64,000 nt of DNA, taken from Streptomyces sp. NBC_00457. Its GTDB lineage: Bacteria > Actinomycetota > Actinomycetes > Streptomycetales > Streptomycetaceae. Under the pieces are notes generated by a model, which saw only the letters and a program-made list of their open reading frames with translations, had not been told where the DNA came from and ran no database searches. The stretch lies in contig NZ_CP107905.1 in assembly GCF_036014015.1 (NCBI RefSeq), positions 744,001 to 808,000 on the forward strand, given 5' to 3'. Positions 53,831 to 62,683 of this stretch are shown one piece after another (the first letter of the stretch is position 1; each line of letters begins with the position of its first letter). The position numbers were made by a program, and so were the translations under genes.

Positions 53831-53876
53831 TGATTCAAACTCACTCTTGAGGAGCATACCTACTTCGGTTCAATAT
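53831..53876 (+). promoter_or_regulatory. Promoter and operator for the 3-hydroxyacyl-CoA dehydrogenase gene
   Basis: TGATTCAAACTCA (53831-53843, 12 of 13 identical to the site at 43413) sits just before -35 TTGAGG (53847-53852), spacer 18, -10 CAATAT (53871-53876). The -10 region is part of a 13-bp motif shared with 62616-62628. Confidence 0.55.
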
Positions 53877-53925
53877 GACGGAGGGGTCCTCCCCCTCCCA
53901 ACGACTGCACCCCGGAAGGACCTTC

Positions 53926-54789
53926 ATGTCCGGCATCTCCCGTCTCGGCATCGTCGGCTGCGGCCTCATGGGCTCCGGCATCGCCGAGGTCGCCGCACTG
54001 CGCGGTCTCGATGTGACCGTCGCCGAATCGAGCCCCGAACTGGCCGCCGCCGGCCGCGACCGCGTCACCGCCTCCCTCGATCGCGGGCTGCGGCGCGGGA
54101 AGCTCACCGAGGCCGACCGCGACCAGGCCCTGGCCCGGCTCTCCTTCACCCACGACCTGGGCGACCTTGCCGACCGGCAGTTCGTCGTGGAGGCCGTCGC
54201 CGAGAACCGGGAGGTGAAGCTGGACGTCTTCCGTCAGCTGGACAAGGCGGTCACCGACCCGGAGGCCGTCCTCGCCACCAACACGTCCTCGATCCCCGTC
54301 GTCGATCTCGCCGTGGCCACCGGCCGGGCCTCCCATGTCGTGGGGCTGCACTTCTTCAATCCGGTACCGGTGCAGAAGCTGGTCGAGGTGATCCCCGCCC
54401 TCACCACCGGCGCCGACACCCTGGCCCGCGCCCGCGGCTTCGCCGCCGAACAGCTGGGCAGGACGGTCGTCCAGGCGCCGGACCGCTCGGGCTTCGTGGT
54501 CAACGCGCTGCTGGTGCCGTACCTGCTCTCCGCGATCCGCATGGTCGAGTCCGGAATGGCGCGCGTGGAGGACATCGACAGCGGCATGGAGCTCGGCTGC
54601 GCCCACCCGATGGGTCCGCTGCGGCTGCTCGATCTGATCGGCCTGGACACGGCGCAGGCCGTCGCCGAGTCGATGTACGAGGAGTACAAGGAACCGCTGT
54701 ACGCCGCTCCCCCGCTCCTGCGCCGCATGGTCGCCGCGGGCCACCTGGGCCGTAAGAGCGGCCGGGGCTTCTACGTGTATGACGCGTAA
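53926..54789 (+). CDS. 3-Hydroxyacyl-CoA (3-hydroxybutyryl-CoA) dehydrogenase
   Basis: The 287-residue protein has the NAD loop GIVGCGLMGSGIAEVAAL, the acidic AESSPELAAA segment, VVGLHFFNPVPVQKLVEVIP (active-site His-Phe-Phe-Asn-Pro) and a C-terminal helical domain ending GLDTAQAVAESMYEEYKE. It oxidises L-3-hydroxyacyl-CoA. ATG at 53926 has GGAAGGA 6 bases upstream; an earlier frame extension from 53875 lies in the leader. It is transcribed alone, divergent from the ten-gene operon, with its own promoter. Confidence 0.93.
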   Translation: MSGISRLGIVGCGLMGSGIAEVAALRGLDVTVAESSPELAAAGRDRVTASLDRGLRRGKLTEADRDQALARLSFTHDLGDLADRQFVVEAVAENREVKLDVFRQLDKAVTDPEAVLATNTSSIPVVDLAVATGRASHVVGLHFFNPVPVQKLVEVIPALTTGADTLARARGFAAEQLGRTVVQAPDRSGFVVNALLVPYLLSAIRMVESGMARVEDIDSGMELGCAHPMGPLRLLDLIGLDTAQAVAESMYEEYKEPLYAAPPLLRRMVAAGHLGRKSGRGFYVYDA

Positions 54790-54832
54790 ACCCTCCGCAC
54801 CCCGGTGAGGGCCGGGGACCGGCGTGCGTCGA

Positions 54833-54848
54833 GGCCGTCGTGACGGCC
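54833..54848. terminator. Short GC hairpin between convergent genes
   Basis: GGCCGTC-GT-GACGGCC (54833-54848) lies 44 bases after the dehydrogenase stop and before the GMC gene's stop at 54925. The tight 2-base nominal loop would open to 4, leaving six pairs. No other feature is visible in this gap. Confidence 0.35.
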
Positions 54849-54924
54849 AGGCGCCCGCCGTCCCCCTGCCCGCAACCGCGCGTTCTGGTTCGGGAAGACC
54901 GGCAGGCACCTGTGCCGCGGTCGG

Positions 54925-56454
54925 TCAGGCGTTCCGGCGCAGTTCGTCCGCGCAGCGCTCGGCCATCATCAGCACGGTGGTGTTGGTCGGCGTGGCCGGG
55001 ATGTCCGGCATGATCGAGGCGTCGACGACGTACAGCCCGTCGAGGCCGTGCACCTTGCCGCTCTGGTCGACCACGGCGTTCGGGGTGCCCTCGCCACCCA
55101 TCGCGCAGGTGCCCACGGCGTGGCAGTAGGTGTTCTTGCCCTGCAGGACGGCGCGGGTCAGGTCGGCGTCCGTGGTCGCCTCGGGTCCGGGCCACTGCTC
55201 CGCGCGTACGTACTTCTCCAGTGGGCCGGAGCCCATGATCTCCCGCATCTGGCGGATGCCGGCCACCATGCGCCGCAGGTCGTCGGGGTGGTCCAGCAGG
55301 CCGAGCCGGATCGACGGGTCGGCATCAGGGTCGCGTGAGGTGATCTCCACCCTGCCCAGCGAGTACGGGCGGACCACAGCGAGGGGCACCAGCATCACCC
55401 CTGGCTCCATGGTGAACGGCAGTGCGTGCAGGTCGACTTCACCCTGGCTGCCTGCCCCTGCCGAGGAGAACGCCAGGGCGGTCTGCAAGGGGGGCATGAG
55501 TTCGCCGACCGTCGCCTCGTCCACGGCGTAGGTGAGGTACACCATGGGGTGGTCGCGGAGGTTCCTGCCGACGCCTTCGAGGCACTGGGTCGTGGGGATG
55601 GACAGCCTGTCGAGCAGCCGCCGCGGGCCGATGCCGGAGCGCATCAGGATCGCCGGGCTGCCGATGGCTCCGGCCGACAGGACGACCAGGTCGGCTTCGA
55701 GCGCGGTGCCGTCGGCGAGGATCACGGCGCGGGCCGTCCCGTCCTCGGTGAACTCCACGCGGTCGACGGTCTGTCCGCCGAGCACGGTCAGGTTGTCGCG
55801 TCCGCGGGCCGGTCCGAGGTAGGCGAGGGCCGAGCTCTGGCGGATGCCGTCCTTGCGGTTGAAGGGGACCGGGCCCGCGCCGCGCCGGCCGGCGCCGTTC
55901 ATGTCCTGGTGAATGGTGTGGCCGGCCTGGGCGCAGGCCTCCAGGAAGGCGGACATGACCGGGCGCAGCCCGTTTCCCTCGGTGAAGCGTTCGATGTGTA
56001 CGGGGCCTTCGGTGCCGTGCAGTTCCCCGCCGACCGGGTCGTCCTCCAGCTTCTTCAGATACGGAAGGACCTCGTCCCAGGACCAGCGGTCGTTGCCGAG
56101 TCCGGTCCAGCGGGCGAAGTCCTCGGGGGTGGGCCGCAGGGCGTTGGCACCGTTGACGGACGAGGAGCCGCCGATGACCTTGCCGCGCAGGACGGGCACG
56201 ACGCCCTGCTCGACGATCCCGAACATCGGGATGCTGTCGCCCTCGACGACGTGATCGGCCGACTCGTAGCCCCAGTCATGGGTGGTGAACCCGAACTGGT
56301 CGGCGTCGAGCACCTCGGGTGCGGTCTCCTGCGCGGTGCGGTAGTCGGGACCCGCCTCGACCAGCGTGACAGTGTTCGCGGGATCCTCGCTCAGCCGTGC
56401 GGCCAGCACTCCACCGGCGGAACCTCCGCCACACACCACTATGCGACGCGCCAT
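54925..56454 (-). CDS. GMC-family FAD-dependent oxidoreductase (choline/alcohol dehydrogenase-like)
   Basis: The 509-residue flavoprotein has the N-terminal FAD loop VCGGGSAGGVLAARLSED, the GMC signature SSSVNGANALRPTPEDF, SAGAIGSPAILMRSG and the C-terminal active-site region NTYCHAVGTCAMGGEGTPN with DIPATPTNTTVLMM. It should oxidise an alcohol to an aldehyde. It starts MARRIVVCGG and is 87 bases downstream of the aldehyde dehydrogenase on the same strand, suggesting a two-step alcohol-to-acid conversion. Confidence 0.9.
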   Translation of the reverse strand: MARRIVVCGGGSAGGVLAARLSEDPANTVTLVEAGPDYRTAQETAPEVLDADQFGFTTHDWGYESADHVVEGDSIPMFGIVEQGVVPVLRGKVIGGSSSVNGANALRPTPEDFARWTGLGNDRWSWDEVLPYLKKLEDDPVGGELHGTEGPVHIERFTEGNGLRPVMSAFLEACAQAGHTIHQDMNGAGRRGAGPVPFNRKDGIRQSSALAYLGPARGRDNLTVLGGQTVDRVEFTEDGTARAVILADGTALEADLVVLSAGAIGSPAILMRSGIGPRRLLDRLSIPTTQCLEGVGRNLRDHPMVYLTYAVDEATVGELMPPLQTALAFSSAGAGSQGEVDLHALPFTMEPGVMLVPLAVVRPYSLGRVEITSRDPDADPSIRLGLLDHPDDLRRMVAGIRQMREIMGSGPLEKYVRAEQWPGPEATTDADLTRAVLQGKNTYCHAVGTCAMGGEGTPNAVVDQSGKVHGLDGLYVVDASIMPDIPATPTNTTVLMMAERCADELRRNA

Positions 56455-56541
56455 GGTTGCCTCTCTTCTCTTCTTTGAGACGAAGGGTTCGGAAGGAACG
56501 GGTTCGTGAAAGAGCGGGTTCGTGAGGGAGCAGGCGGTCTT

Positions 56542-57999
56542 TCAGCCGTTCAGGGGCGCGCCCGACAAGGCGATCGACTTGGGTTCGAGGTAGTCGTCGA
56601 GGCCTTCGGGGCCGTTCTCGCGGCCGATGCCCGACTTCTTGCTGCCGCCGAAGGGGGCGTTGATGTCGAGGGTGTAGCTGTTGATGCTGAACGTTCCGGT
56701 GCGTACGCGGCGGGCGATCCGGAGGGCGGCGTCCTCGTCCTGGGTCCAGACCGTTCCGGAGAGCCCGTACGGGGAGTCGTTGGCCAGCTCGACGGCATGG
56801 TCGGGACCGTCGTGCGGGATGGCGACGACGACCGGGCCGAAGATCTCCTCCTGTGCGATCCGCATGTCGTTCGTGACGTCGGTGAAGAGGGTGGGCTCGA
56901 GGTACCAGCCGGTCGTCAGGCCCTCGGGTCGGCCACCGCCGCAGGCGACGGTGGCGCCCTCCTTCCTGCCGAGGGCGATGTACTCCTCGACGCGCGCCCG
57001 GTGCGCCTCGGTGATCAGCGGTCCGATCACGGTCGCGGGGTCGGCCGGGTCACCGATGGGCAGGGTGCTCATGTGGCGGGCCAGGGCCTCGGTGAACTCC
57101 TCGTAGCGGGCGCGCGGCAGCAGGATGCGGGTCTGGGCGGTGCAGATCTCGCCCTGCATGAAGGCGGCGCCGCAGCCGACGAGAGCAGGGACGACGGTGT
57201 CGATGTCGGCGTCGTCAAGGACGATCGCCGCCGACTTGCCGCCGAGTTCCAGCGTCGTACGGCGGATGTCGCGGCCGCATACTTCGGCGATGCGGGCGCC
57301 GATCGCCGTACTGCCCGTGAAGCTGACCTTGTCCACACCGGGGTGGGCGACCAGGTACTCGCTCTCCGCGACATCGGCGGCGAACAGGCTGATGACGCCC
57401 TCGGGCACCTCCGATTCGGCGACGACATCGGCGAACACATGGCAGGCGAGCGGGTCCTGCACGGGCGCCTTGACGACGACCGTGCAGCCGGCCATGAGGG
57501 CGGCGGCGATCTTCTGGGCGGTCAGCGTGAGTGGGCCGTTCCAGGCGGGGATGGCCACGACGACGCCGACGGGCTCGCGCACGATGAGGGTGCGGGTCGG
57601 TCCGTTGACCCGCTCCTCCTCGAAGACGAACTCCTCGGCCAACGAGGCGTAGAAACGCAGGTAGTGGGAGGGAGCGACGGCGAAGTAGCCCTCGGCGAAG
57701 CCGCGCGGGCTGCCGGTCTCGGCCATCGCCAGCTCGGCCAGTTCCGCCGCCCGCGTGTCCAGGCGGTCGGCGAGGTCGCGCAGGGCCGCGGCGCGCCGGC
57801 TCACGGTCCAGCTCGGCCAGGGGCCGGCGTCGAAGGCCTGCCGGGCCGAGGCGACGGCGGCGTCGATGTCCTCTGTGGAGGCCAGCGGGACGTGGCCTAT
57901 GACCTCCTCGGTGCTGGGTGAGACGACCTGCGCGACGCGGTCGGTGGAGGGGGCGGTGAGCCGTCCTCCGATGAGGATGCGGTCGTAGTGGTGTGCCAT
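56542..57999 (-). CDS. Aldehyde dehydrogenase
   Basis: The 485-residue NAD(P)-dependent dehydrogenase has IPAWNGPLTLTAQKIA, ELGGKSAAIVLDDADIDTVV and the nucleophile Cys286 in GEICTAQTRIL. The N-terminus MAHHYDRILIGGRLTAPSTD is well placed at 57999. It precedes the GMC oxidoreductase gene on the same strand and probably oxidises that enzyme's aldehyde product to the carboxylic acid for CoA activation. Confidence 0.92.
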   Translation of the reverse strand: MAHHYDRILIGGRLTAPSTDRVAQVVSPSTEEVIGHVPLASTEDIDAAVASARQAFDAGPWPSWTVSRRAAALRDLADRLDTRAAELAELAMAETGSPRGFAEGYFAVAPSHYLRFYASLAEEFVFEEERVNGPTRTLIVREPVGVVVAIPAWNGPLTLTAQKIAAALMAGCTVVVKAPVQDPLACHVFADVVAESEVPEGVISLFAADVAESEYLVAHPGVDKVSFTGSTAIGARIAEVCGRDIRRTTLELGGKSAAIVLDDADIDTVVPALVGCGAAFMQGEICTAQTRILLPRARYEEFTEALARHMSTLPIGDPADPATVIGPLITEAHRARVEEYIALGRKEGATVACGGGRPEGLTTGWYLEPTLFTDVTNDMRIAQEEIFGPVVVAIPHDGPDHAVELANDSPYGLSGTVWTQDEDAALRIARRVRTGTFSINSYTLDINAPFGGSKKSGIGRENGPEGLDDYLEPKSIALSGAPLNG

Positions 58000-58380
58000 G
58001 AGGTGACTGCCTCTCTGCGGAAACACTGCGCGGAAGGTGCGGGGCGGAGGGTGCGGGGCGGAGGGTGCGGGGCAGGAGATGCAGGCTCGGTTTCCGGTCG
58101 CACGGCCGGCCGCAAGGCATCGCGCCGAGTGCACACGGTCGGAAGGGAGCGGAGGCCCGCCGGCCGGCCCCCGCGGTGCACGCCATCCGGTCTCCGGCGT
58201 CGTGAGGGCGTGGGCCGGCCCCCGGGCGGGGCGCCCCGGGTCGGCCCGGGGACGGATTCCTCACCCACGGCCGGACCGTCGCCCACGGTGCGCTGCGTCG
58301 CGGTGCCGGAGCCGGGCCCGGGCCAGGTCCTGCTACACCGGCCTCACCCGGCGGGGTGGCCGGCGCGTCGGGCCGGTTCG
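58000..58380. other. 381-bp non-coding gap with short tandem repeats and a GC hairpin
   Basis: This contains three 14-bp repeats GA(A/G)GGTGCGGGGCG at 58033, 58047 and 58061, the upstream region of the aldehyde dehydrogenase, and a very self-complementary GC tract around 58212-58253 (GGGCGGGGCGCCCCGGG) that may terminate the OYE transcript. No TGAACTGAATTCA site or convincing gene was seen. The open frames across it look like GC artefacts. Confidence 0.5.
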
Positions 58381-60327
58381 TCACAGCGGCCTCGCGGCGA
58401 CGGCCTCCGCGGCCGCGCGCCCCTCCGCGACCGCGTGCGCGATACGGCGCGGCACGACGCAGTCGCCGACCGCGCGGACCGTCTGGTGGGGGCCCGGGGT
58501 GAAGTGAGGGCGGCGCGGGCGGCGTTCGCCGACGGTGACCAGGACATCGGCGGTGAGATGTGTCTCCTGACCGTCCAGGACATGGCGCAGGCGTACACCC
58601 TCGGTGGTTGTCGAGGTCACGGTGCTCATCGCGACGACGCGCAAGGGCGCGCCGGTGAGCCGGTTCATCAACTGGGTGCGGTTCTCCGGCGAAAGACCCG
58701 TCGCGAACCCGGTGCCGGGGGTGATGACGGTGACCTCCCGGGCACCGGCCGCCAGCGCGCTCTCGACGGCGCTGATGCCCTGCCACCAGCCGAAGCCGTC
58801 GTCGAGGACGACGACGGCTGCCGCGTCGGGGACGACATCCGCATACCGGTGCAGGAACTCCGTGCTTGTGAGGGTCGGCAGCTCGCCCGGCACGGCGACG
58901 GACGCTTCCTCGGCGCCGGTGGCGAGCACGACCTGGGAGTACGCCGCCAGATAGTCCTCACCCAGGGAGGTACCGAGCGACACGCGCACCCCGAGGTCGG
59001 TGAGCTGGTCGCGCTGGTAGTCGACGAACTTCTGCCAGCCGGAGCGGTGCGGGGCGAGGGAGGCGAGGCGGGCCTGTCCGCCCGTGTGCCCGGCCGTGTC
59101 GAAGACGATCACCTCGGCGCCGGACCGGGCGAGGGCCATCGCGCACTCCATGCCGGCGGGGCCCGCCCCCACAACGGCGACGGGGCGGTTCCGGCTGCCC
59201 GGCCGGGTGAGCAGCAGCGGTACGGCCGGGCGGGTGGCCACTCCCGGCGGGCCCAGCTCGGGGTTCACCGCGCACGACCCCGTGGGCTCGAAGGTCCGGC
59301 AGCCCTCGTTGCAGCCCGTGCAGGGGCGTACGGATCGCTCGTCGCCTGCGATCACTTTGCGGGCGAAGTCCGGGTCGGCGATGAACGGCCGGGCCATGCC
59401 GACCAGATCGGCCCCGGAGTCCAGCGCGCGCTCGATGTCGGCGACCGTCCGGAAGCTCTGGCTGACCAGGAGTGGCAGTGCGACGGCCGGGCGGAGCCGG
59501 GCCACGGAGTCCAGCAGCGGTGGGCGGGTGGTGGCCATGCCGGGGACGTATGTGTTGCGGACACCGGTGGTGACGTTGACGTACGCGAACGGCGAGGCGG
59601 CGCACAGACGCGGAAGCAGCTCGGTCAGGTCGTCCAGGCCGAGTCCTGAGTCCTCGCCGGGCTCCACCGACACCCGTACGCCGATGGGGAGTTCACCGAT
59701 CTCGGTACGGATCGCGTCAATCACCTGGGCGAGCAGGGCGATCCGGTCGCCGTACTCGTCGTCGCGGGTGTTGTTGACCCGGGACAGGAACTGGGCGAGC
59801 AGATAGCCGTGGCCGGCATGCAGTTCCACGCCGTGAAAGCCGGCCTGCACGCTGTTCGCCGCCGAGATGCGGAAGGCGTCGACGACGCCGCGTACCTCTT
59901 CGGTGCTCAGCGGATGGGGCGCGGTCGCCTCGCGGGGCGAGCGGACGGCCGCGGCGGAGACCGGCGCGTAGTAGGTGCCGGCGCCCAGGGTCTCCCGGCC
60001 GAGGTGGACGAGCTGCGCGACGGCCACGGCTCCCCCGTCGGTGATGGCCTCGGCGCGGCGGCGCACGGCGTCCTTGATCTCGGGGCGCCACGCTTCGGTC
60101 AGATAGCGCTGCGGCAGAGTCGACTCGGAGGCCACGGCGGTACCTCCGGTGATCACCATCCCGGCGCCGCCCTGGGCCAGCCGTCTCCAGTAGGCCGCGT
60201 CGGTTTCGGTGGGGGCACCGTCGGCGACGGCTGCGGTGGCGTGGGCGGTGGCGACAAGACGGTTGCGGAGGGTGAGACCGCCGAGCGTGAAAGGCGCGGC
60301 GAGGGCGGGCGCGGTGCGTGACGTCAT
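58381..60327 (-). CDS. Old-yellow-enzyme-type flavoprotein, 2,4-dienoyl-CoA reductase-like
   Basis: The 648-residue protein joins an N-terminal OYE FMN barrel (FTLGGLTLRNRLVATAHATA; HAGHGYLLAQFLSRVNNTRD) with a 4Fe-4S cluster region CTGCNEGCRTFEPTGSC and a C-terminal FAD/NAD(P)-binding half (VAVVGAGPAGMECAMALARS). This matches the FadH/trimethylamine dehydrogenase layout that reduces 2,4-dienoyl-CoA or oxidises amines. Its context favours reduction of a conjugated acyl-CoA. It is downstream of an ACAD gene by 64 bases on the same strand. ATG at 60327. Confidence 0.92.
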   Translation of the reverse strand: MTSRTAPALAAPFTLGGLTLRNRLVATAHATAAVADGAPTETDAAYWRRLAQGGAGMVITGGTAVASESTLPQRYLTEAWRPEIKDAVRRRAEAITDGGAVAVAQLVHLGRETLGAGTYYAPVSAAAVRSPREATAPHPLSTEEVRGVVDAFRISAANSVQAGFHGVELHAGHGYLLAQFLSRVNNTRDDEYGDRIALLAQVIDAIRTEIGELPIGVRVSVEPGEDSGLGLDDLTELLPRLCAASPFAYVNVTTGVRNTYVPGMATTRPPLLDSVARLRPAVALPLLVSQSFRTVADIERALDSGADLVGMARPFIADPDFARKVIAGDERSVRPCTGCNEGCRTFEPTGSCAVNPELGPPGVATRPAVPLLLTRPGSRNRPVAVVGAGPAGMECAMALARSGAEVIVFDTAGHTGGQARLASLAPHRSGWQKFVDYQRDQLTDLGVRVSLGTSLGEDYLAAYSQVVLATGAEEASVAVPGELPTLTSTEFLHRYADVVPDAAAVVVLDDGFGWWQGISAVESALAAGAREVTVITPGTGFATGLSPENRTQLMNRLTGAPLRVVAMSTVTSTTTEGVRLRHVLDGQETHLTADVLVTVGERRPRRPHFTPGPHQTVRAVGDCVVPRRIAHAVAEGRAAAEAVAARPL

Positions 60328-60338
60328 GCGGCTCTCTT

Positions 60339-60378
60339 CGTCTGCTCTGACTGCCTGTCGTCTGCTCTGACTGCCTGC
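60339..60378. repeat. Two tandem 20-bp repeats in the ACAD/OYE intergenic gap
   Basis: CGTCTGCTCTGACTGCCTG(T/C) occurs at 60339-60358 and 60359-60378, adjacent and identical but for the last base. It lies between the ACAD stop at 60392 and the OYE start at 60327. Confidence 0.8.
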
Positions 60379-60391
60379 TCTCTTTGCCTGT

Positions 60392-61564
60392 TCAGGCGGC
60401 GGACCGTGTGGAGAGACCGATGAGTTCGGCGAGTCGGGTCCGATGCCGGTCCGCGGTGCCGAACAGCACCTCGCTGCCGCGTGCGCGGCGTACGTACAGA
60501 TGCGCCGGGTGCTCCCAGGTGAAGCCGATGCCGCCGTGCAGTTGGACGTACTCGGCCGTCGCCAGCCGGAAGGCCTCGGAGCAGACCACGGCGGCGGCGC
60601 TCGCTGCCACCGGCAGTTGCGGCGAGCCGACGGCGGCGCAGGCACTCGCGTACGCGGACGCCGAGCGCGCCGCCTCCAGCGCGACCAGTACATCGGCCAG
60701 CCGGTGCTTGACGGCCTGGAAGGAACCGATGGGGCGCCCGAACTGGTGGCGCTGTGCGGTGAATTCGACCGTGGCGTCCAGCGCGTGCCCGCTGCCGCCG
60801 ACCTGTTCGGCCCCCAGCGCGGCCCGCCCGATGTCGAGGGTCGCCGAGACCGTGTCGCCGGTGACTTCCGCCGTGCCGACGGCATCGGCCGGTGCTCCTC
60901 GGAACTCCACCAGTGCCTGGCGGCGCGTCTCGTCCAGGACGCGGTGCGCGGTCCGCGAGCAGGTGTCCGGGGTCGGTTCGCACGCGAACAGCCGGGCGCC
61001 GGCGGGCGTTTGGGCCCGTACCAGGATGAGGTCCGCTCCGGCCCCGTCGAGCACGAAGTCCGCCTGACCGCGCAGCACCCAGCCGGAGCCACCCTGCTCG
61101 GCGGTGACGGCGGGGTCGCCGGGCTCGTCGGGCTCTCCGGACTCTCCGGCGTCGAATCCGGCCACGGTCGCGGTGAGCGTGCCGTCCGCGATCCGCGGCA
61201 GGTAGCGCTCGCATGCGTCCCGGTCGCCGCTGTGCAGCAGGGCGTGGGCGGCGAGGGCCACCGTGGGCAACAGGGGCGCGCAGTACAGGGCGCGCCCGGC
61301 TTCCTCCAGGGCCACGGCCAGTTCGGCGAACGTGAAGCCCGACCCGCCGTACTCCTCCGGCACGGCCAGTCCGTGGACACCGATCTCGCCGGCGAGTCGT
61401 GTCCAGAGCACTTCGTCGTATCCACGCGGGGTGGCCAGATGCTTGCGGACGTCCTCGGGACCGCTCGCCTCCGTGTAGAAGTCCCGCAGAACGGTGCGGA
61501 GTTGCCGCTGTTCGTCGGTTTCGGACAGCAGCTGGGGGTCGATCTCGGGGTGGCGAGGGCGCAT
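60392..61564 (-). CDS. Acyl-CoA dehydrogenase, FadE27/FadE29-like subunit
   Basis: The 390-residue protein starts MRPRHPEIDPQLLSETDEQR and ends with the pattern LHGGIGFTWEHPAHLYVRRA typical of the smaller or non-FAD-contributing subunit of actinobacterial steroid-type alpha2beta2 dehydrogenases. The FAD-binding segment is degenerate. It may pair with the FadE26-like gene at 50094. It is the first gene of an operon with the OYE flavoprotein, and a TGAACTCAATTCA site lies 77-89 bases upstream. Confidence 0.87.
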   Translation of the reverse strand: MRPRHPEIDPQLLSETDEQRQLRTVLRDFYTEASGPEDVRKHLATPRGYDEVLWTRLAGEIGVHGLAVPEEYGGSGFTFAELAVALEEAGRALYCAPLLPTVALAAHALLHSGDRDACERYLPRIADGTLTATVAGFDAGESGEPDEPGDPAVTAEQGGSGWVLRGQADFVLDGAGADLILVRAQTPAGARLFACEPTPDTCSRTAHRVLDETRRQALVEFRGAPADAVGTAEVTGDTVSATLDIGRAALGAEQVGGSGHALDATVEFTAQRHQFGRPIGSFQAVKHRLADVLVALEAARSASAYASACAAVGSPQLPVAASAAAVVCSEAFRLATAEYVQLHGGIGFTWEHPAHLYVRRARGSEVLFGTADRHRTRLAELIGLSTRSAA

Positions 61565-61640
61565 GGGGTCTCCATCGTGCTCGTGTGCTGGAGAACGGCA
61601 TCAAGACAGGAACTCTGAGCCAACACTATGAACTAAGAAC

Positions 61641-61653
61641 TGAACTCAATTCA
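61641..61653. promoter_or_regulatory. TGAACTCAATTCA operator upstream of the ACAD/OYE operon
   Basis: TGAACTCAATTCA (61641-61653) is identical to the site at 53702 except for the central base. On the minus strand it lies inside a region that includes TTGAGT and TAGTGT, 15-16 bases apart, a possible -35/-10 pair. It probably controls the ACAD gene starting at 61564. Confidence 0.6.
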
Positions 61654-61762
61654 TGAACATAGGCACCGCCGTCCGGACCGGGCAAGACCCGTGCACGTGT
61701 CGATTCGGGCCCCGTCGGTTTCCCGACAACGCGGGACGGACCGGAAACCGCTCAGACAGTGA

Positions 61763-62563
61763 TCAGGCAGTGAACCGGCCGCCGTTGGCGAGCAGCACCG
61801 CGCCGACCAGGTTCGCCGCGGCATCACTGGCCAGGAAGAGTGCGATGTCGGCGATCTCCTCGGGTGTCGCGTACGGGCGCACCCGCGGGTCGGTGAATCC
61901 GGCACGCAGCGCCTCCGGGGTGCGCGCCGCCATCCCTGTCTCCGTCGGTCCCGGAGCCACCACGTTCACGCGGATCCCGGACGCGATGGCCTCCTTGGCC
62001 ACGGCCTGACTCAGGGCGTGCACACCCGCCTTGGAGGCGGCGTAATGGGGGTAGCCGACCGGGGTGTCGAAGGCCGACGACGAGCCGATCACCACGATCG
62101 CTCCGGCCCCGAAGGGCCGCATGGCCCGCACGCCGGCGCGCAGCACATGGAAGGTACCGTCCAGGTTCACCCGCATGACGCGCCGCCAGGACGCGTCGTC
62201 GAGGGAATCGGTCACTTCGACCGGCCGCCCCTCGACCACCGCGTCCGCGATGCGCCGCTTGGCCTCGGGGTCGTCGACGCCGGCCGCGTGCACCAGGACG
62301 TCGAGCTGCCCGTACCAGCTAAGTACGTCCTGGACGGCGCCGTCGACGCCCGCCGCGTCCGCCACGTCGAGGGTGACCGGCCGCGCGACGGGCAGTTCCT
62401 TGGCGACGGCCGCGGCGCCGTCGCCGTTCACATCCGCCAGGACGACGGCCCGTGCCCCTTCCGCGGACAACTGCCGGGCAACCGCCGCGCCCATGCCGGA
62501 GCCGGCGCCCGTCACCATCGCGACCTTGCCCGCGAACCTGTCCGCCTGACCGACTCCGCGCAT
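61763..62563 (-). CDS. Short-chain dehydrogenase
   Basis: The 266-residue SDR has TGAGSGMG, VHAAGVDDPEAKRRIADAV replacing the canonical NNAG with an inserted segment, Ser in VIGSSSA and YAASK. DVNGD after the second strand favours NAD. ATG at 62563 is preferred over the GTG at 62575 that abuts AAGGAG. It is divergent from the zinc alcohol dehydrogenase and shares its upstream operator-like site. Confidence 0.87.
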   Translation of the reverse strand: MRGVGQADRFAGKVAMVTGAGSGMGAAVARQLSAEGARAVVLADVNGDGAAAVAKELPVARPVTLDVADAAGVDGAVQDVLSWYGQLDVLVHAAGVDDPEAKRRIADAVVEGRPVEVTDSLDDASWRRVMRVNLDGTFHVLRAGVRAMRPFGAGAIVVIGSSSAFDTPVGYPHYAASKAGVHALSQAVAKEAIASGIRVNVVAPGPTETGMAARTPEALRAGFTDPRVRPYATPEEIADIALFLASDAAANLVGAVLLANGGRFTA

Positions 62564-62615
62564 CAAACCGATCACTCCTTCACTGAACGCCGCACATGAA
62601 CTTCACCGCACGCCG

Positions 62616-62633
62616 CATATTGAACCGACTTCA
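62616..62633. promoter_or_regulatory. Operator-like site between divergent SDR and alcohol dehydrogenase genes
   Basis: TGAACCGACTTCA (62621-62633) matches TGAACTGAATTCA at 11 of 13 positions. Overlapping it, CATATTGAACCGA (62616-62628) is the exact reverse complement of the -10 motif at 53865-53877. It probably serves both divergent genes. Confidence 0.55.
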
Positions 62634-62683
62634 CCTCTGTTACCGTGGCGGCCACGGGGCTGACAAGACGTGGGACGGTGAAG

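Noticed and set aside
60328..61626. Minus-strand extension of the OYE frame through the ACAD gene
   Set aside because: The OYE fold begins at ATG 60327, and the extension overlaps a complete acyl-CoA dehydrogenase in another frame.
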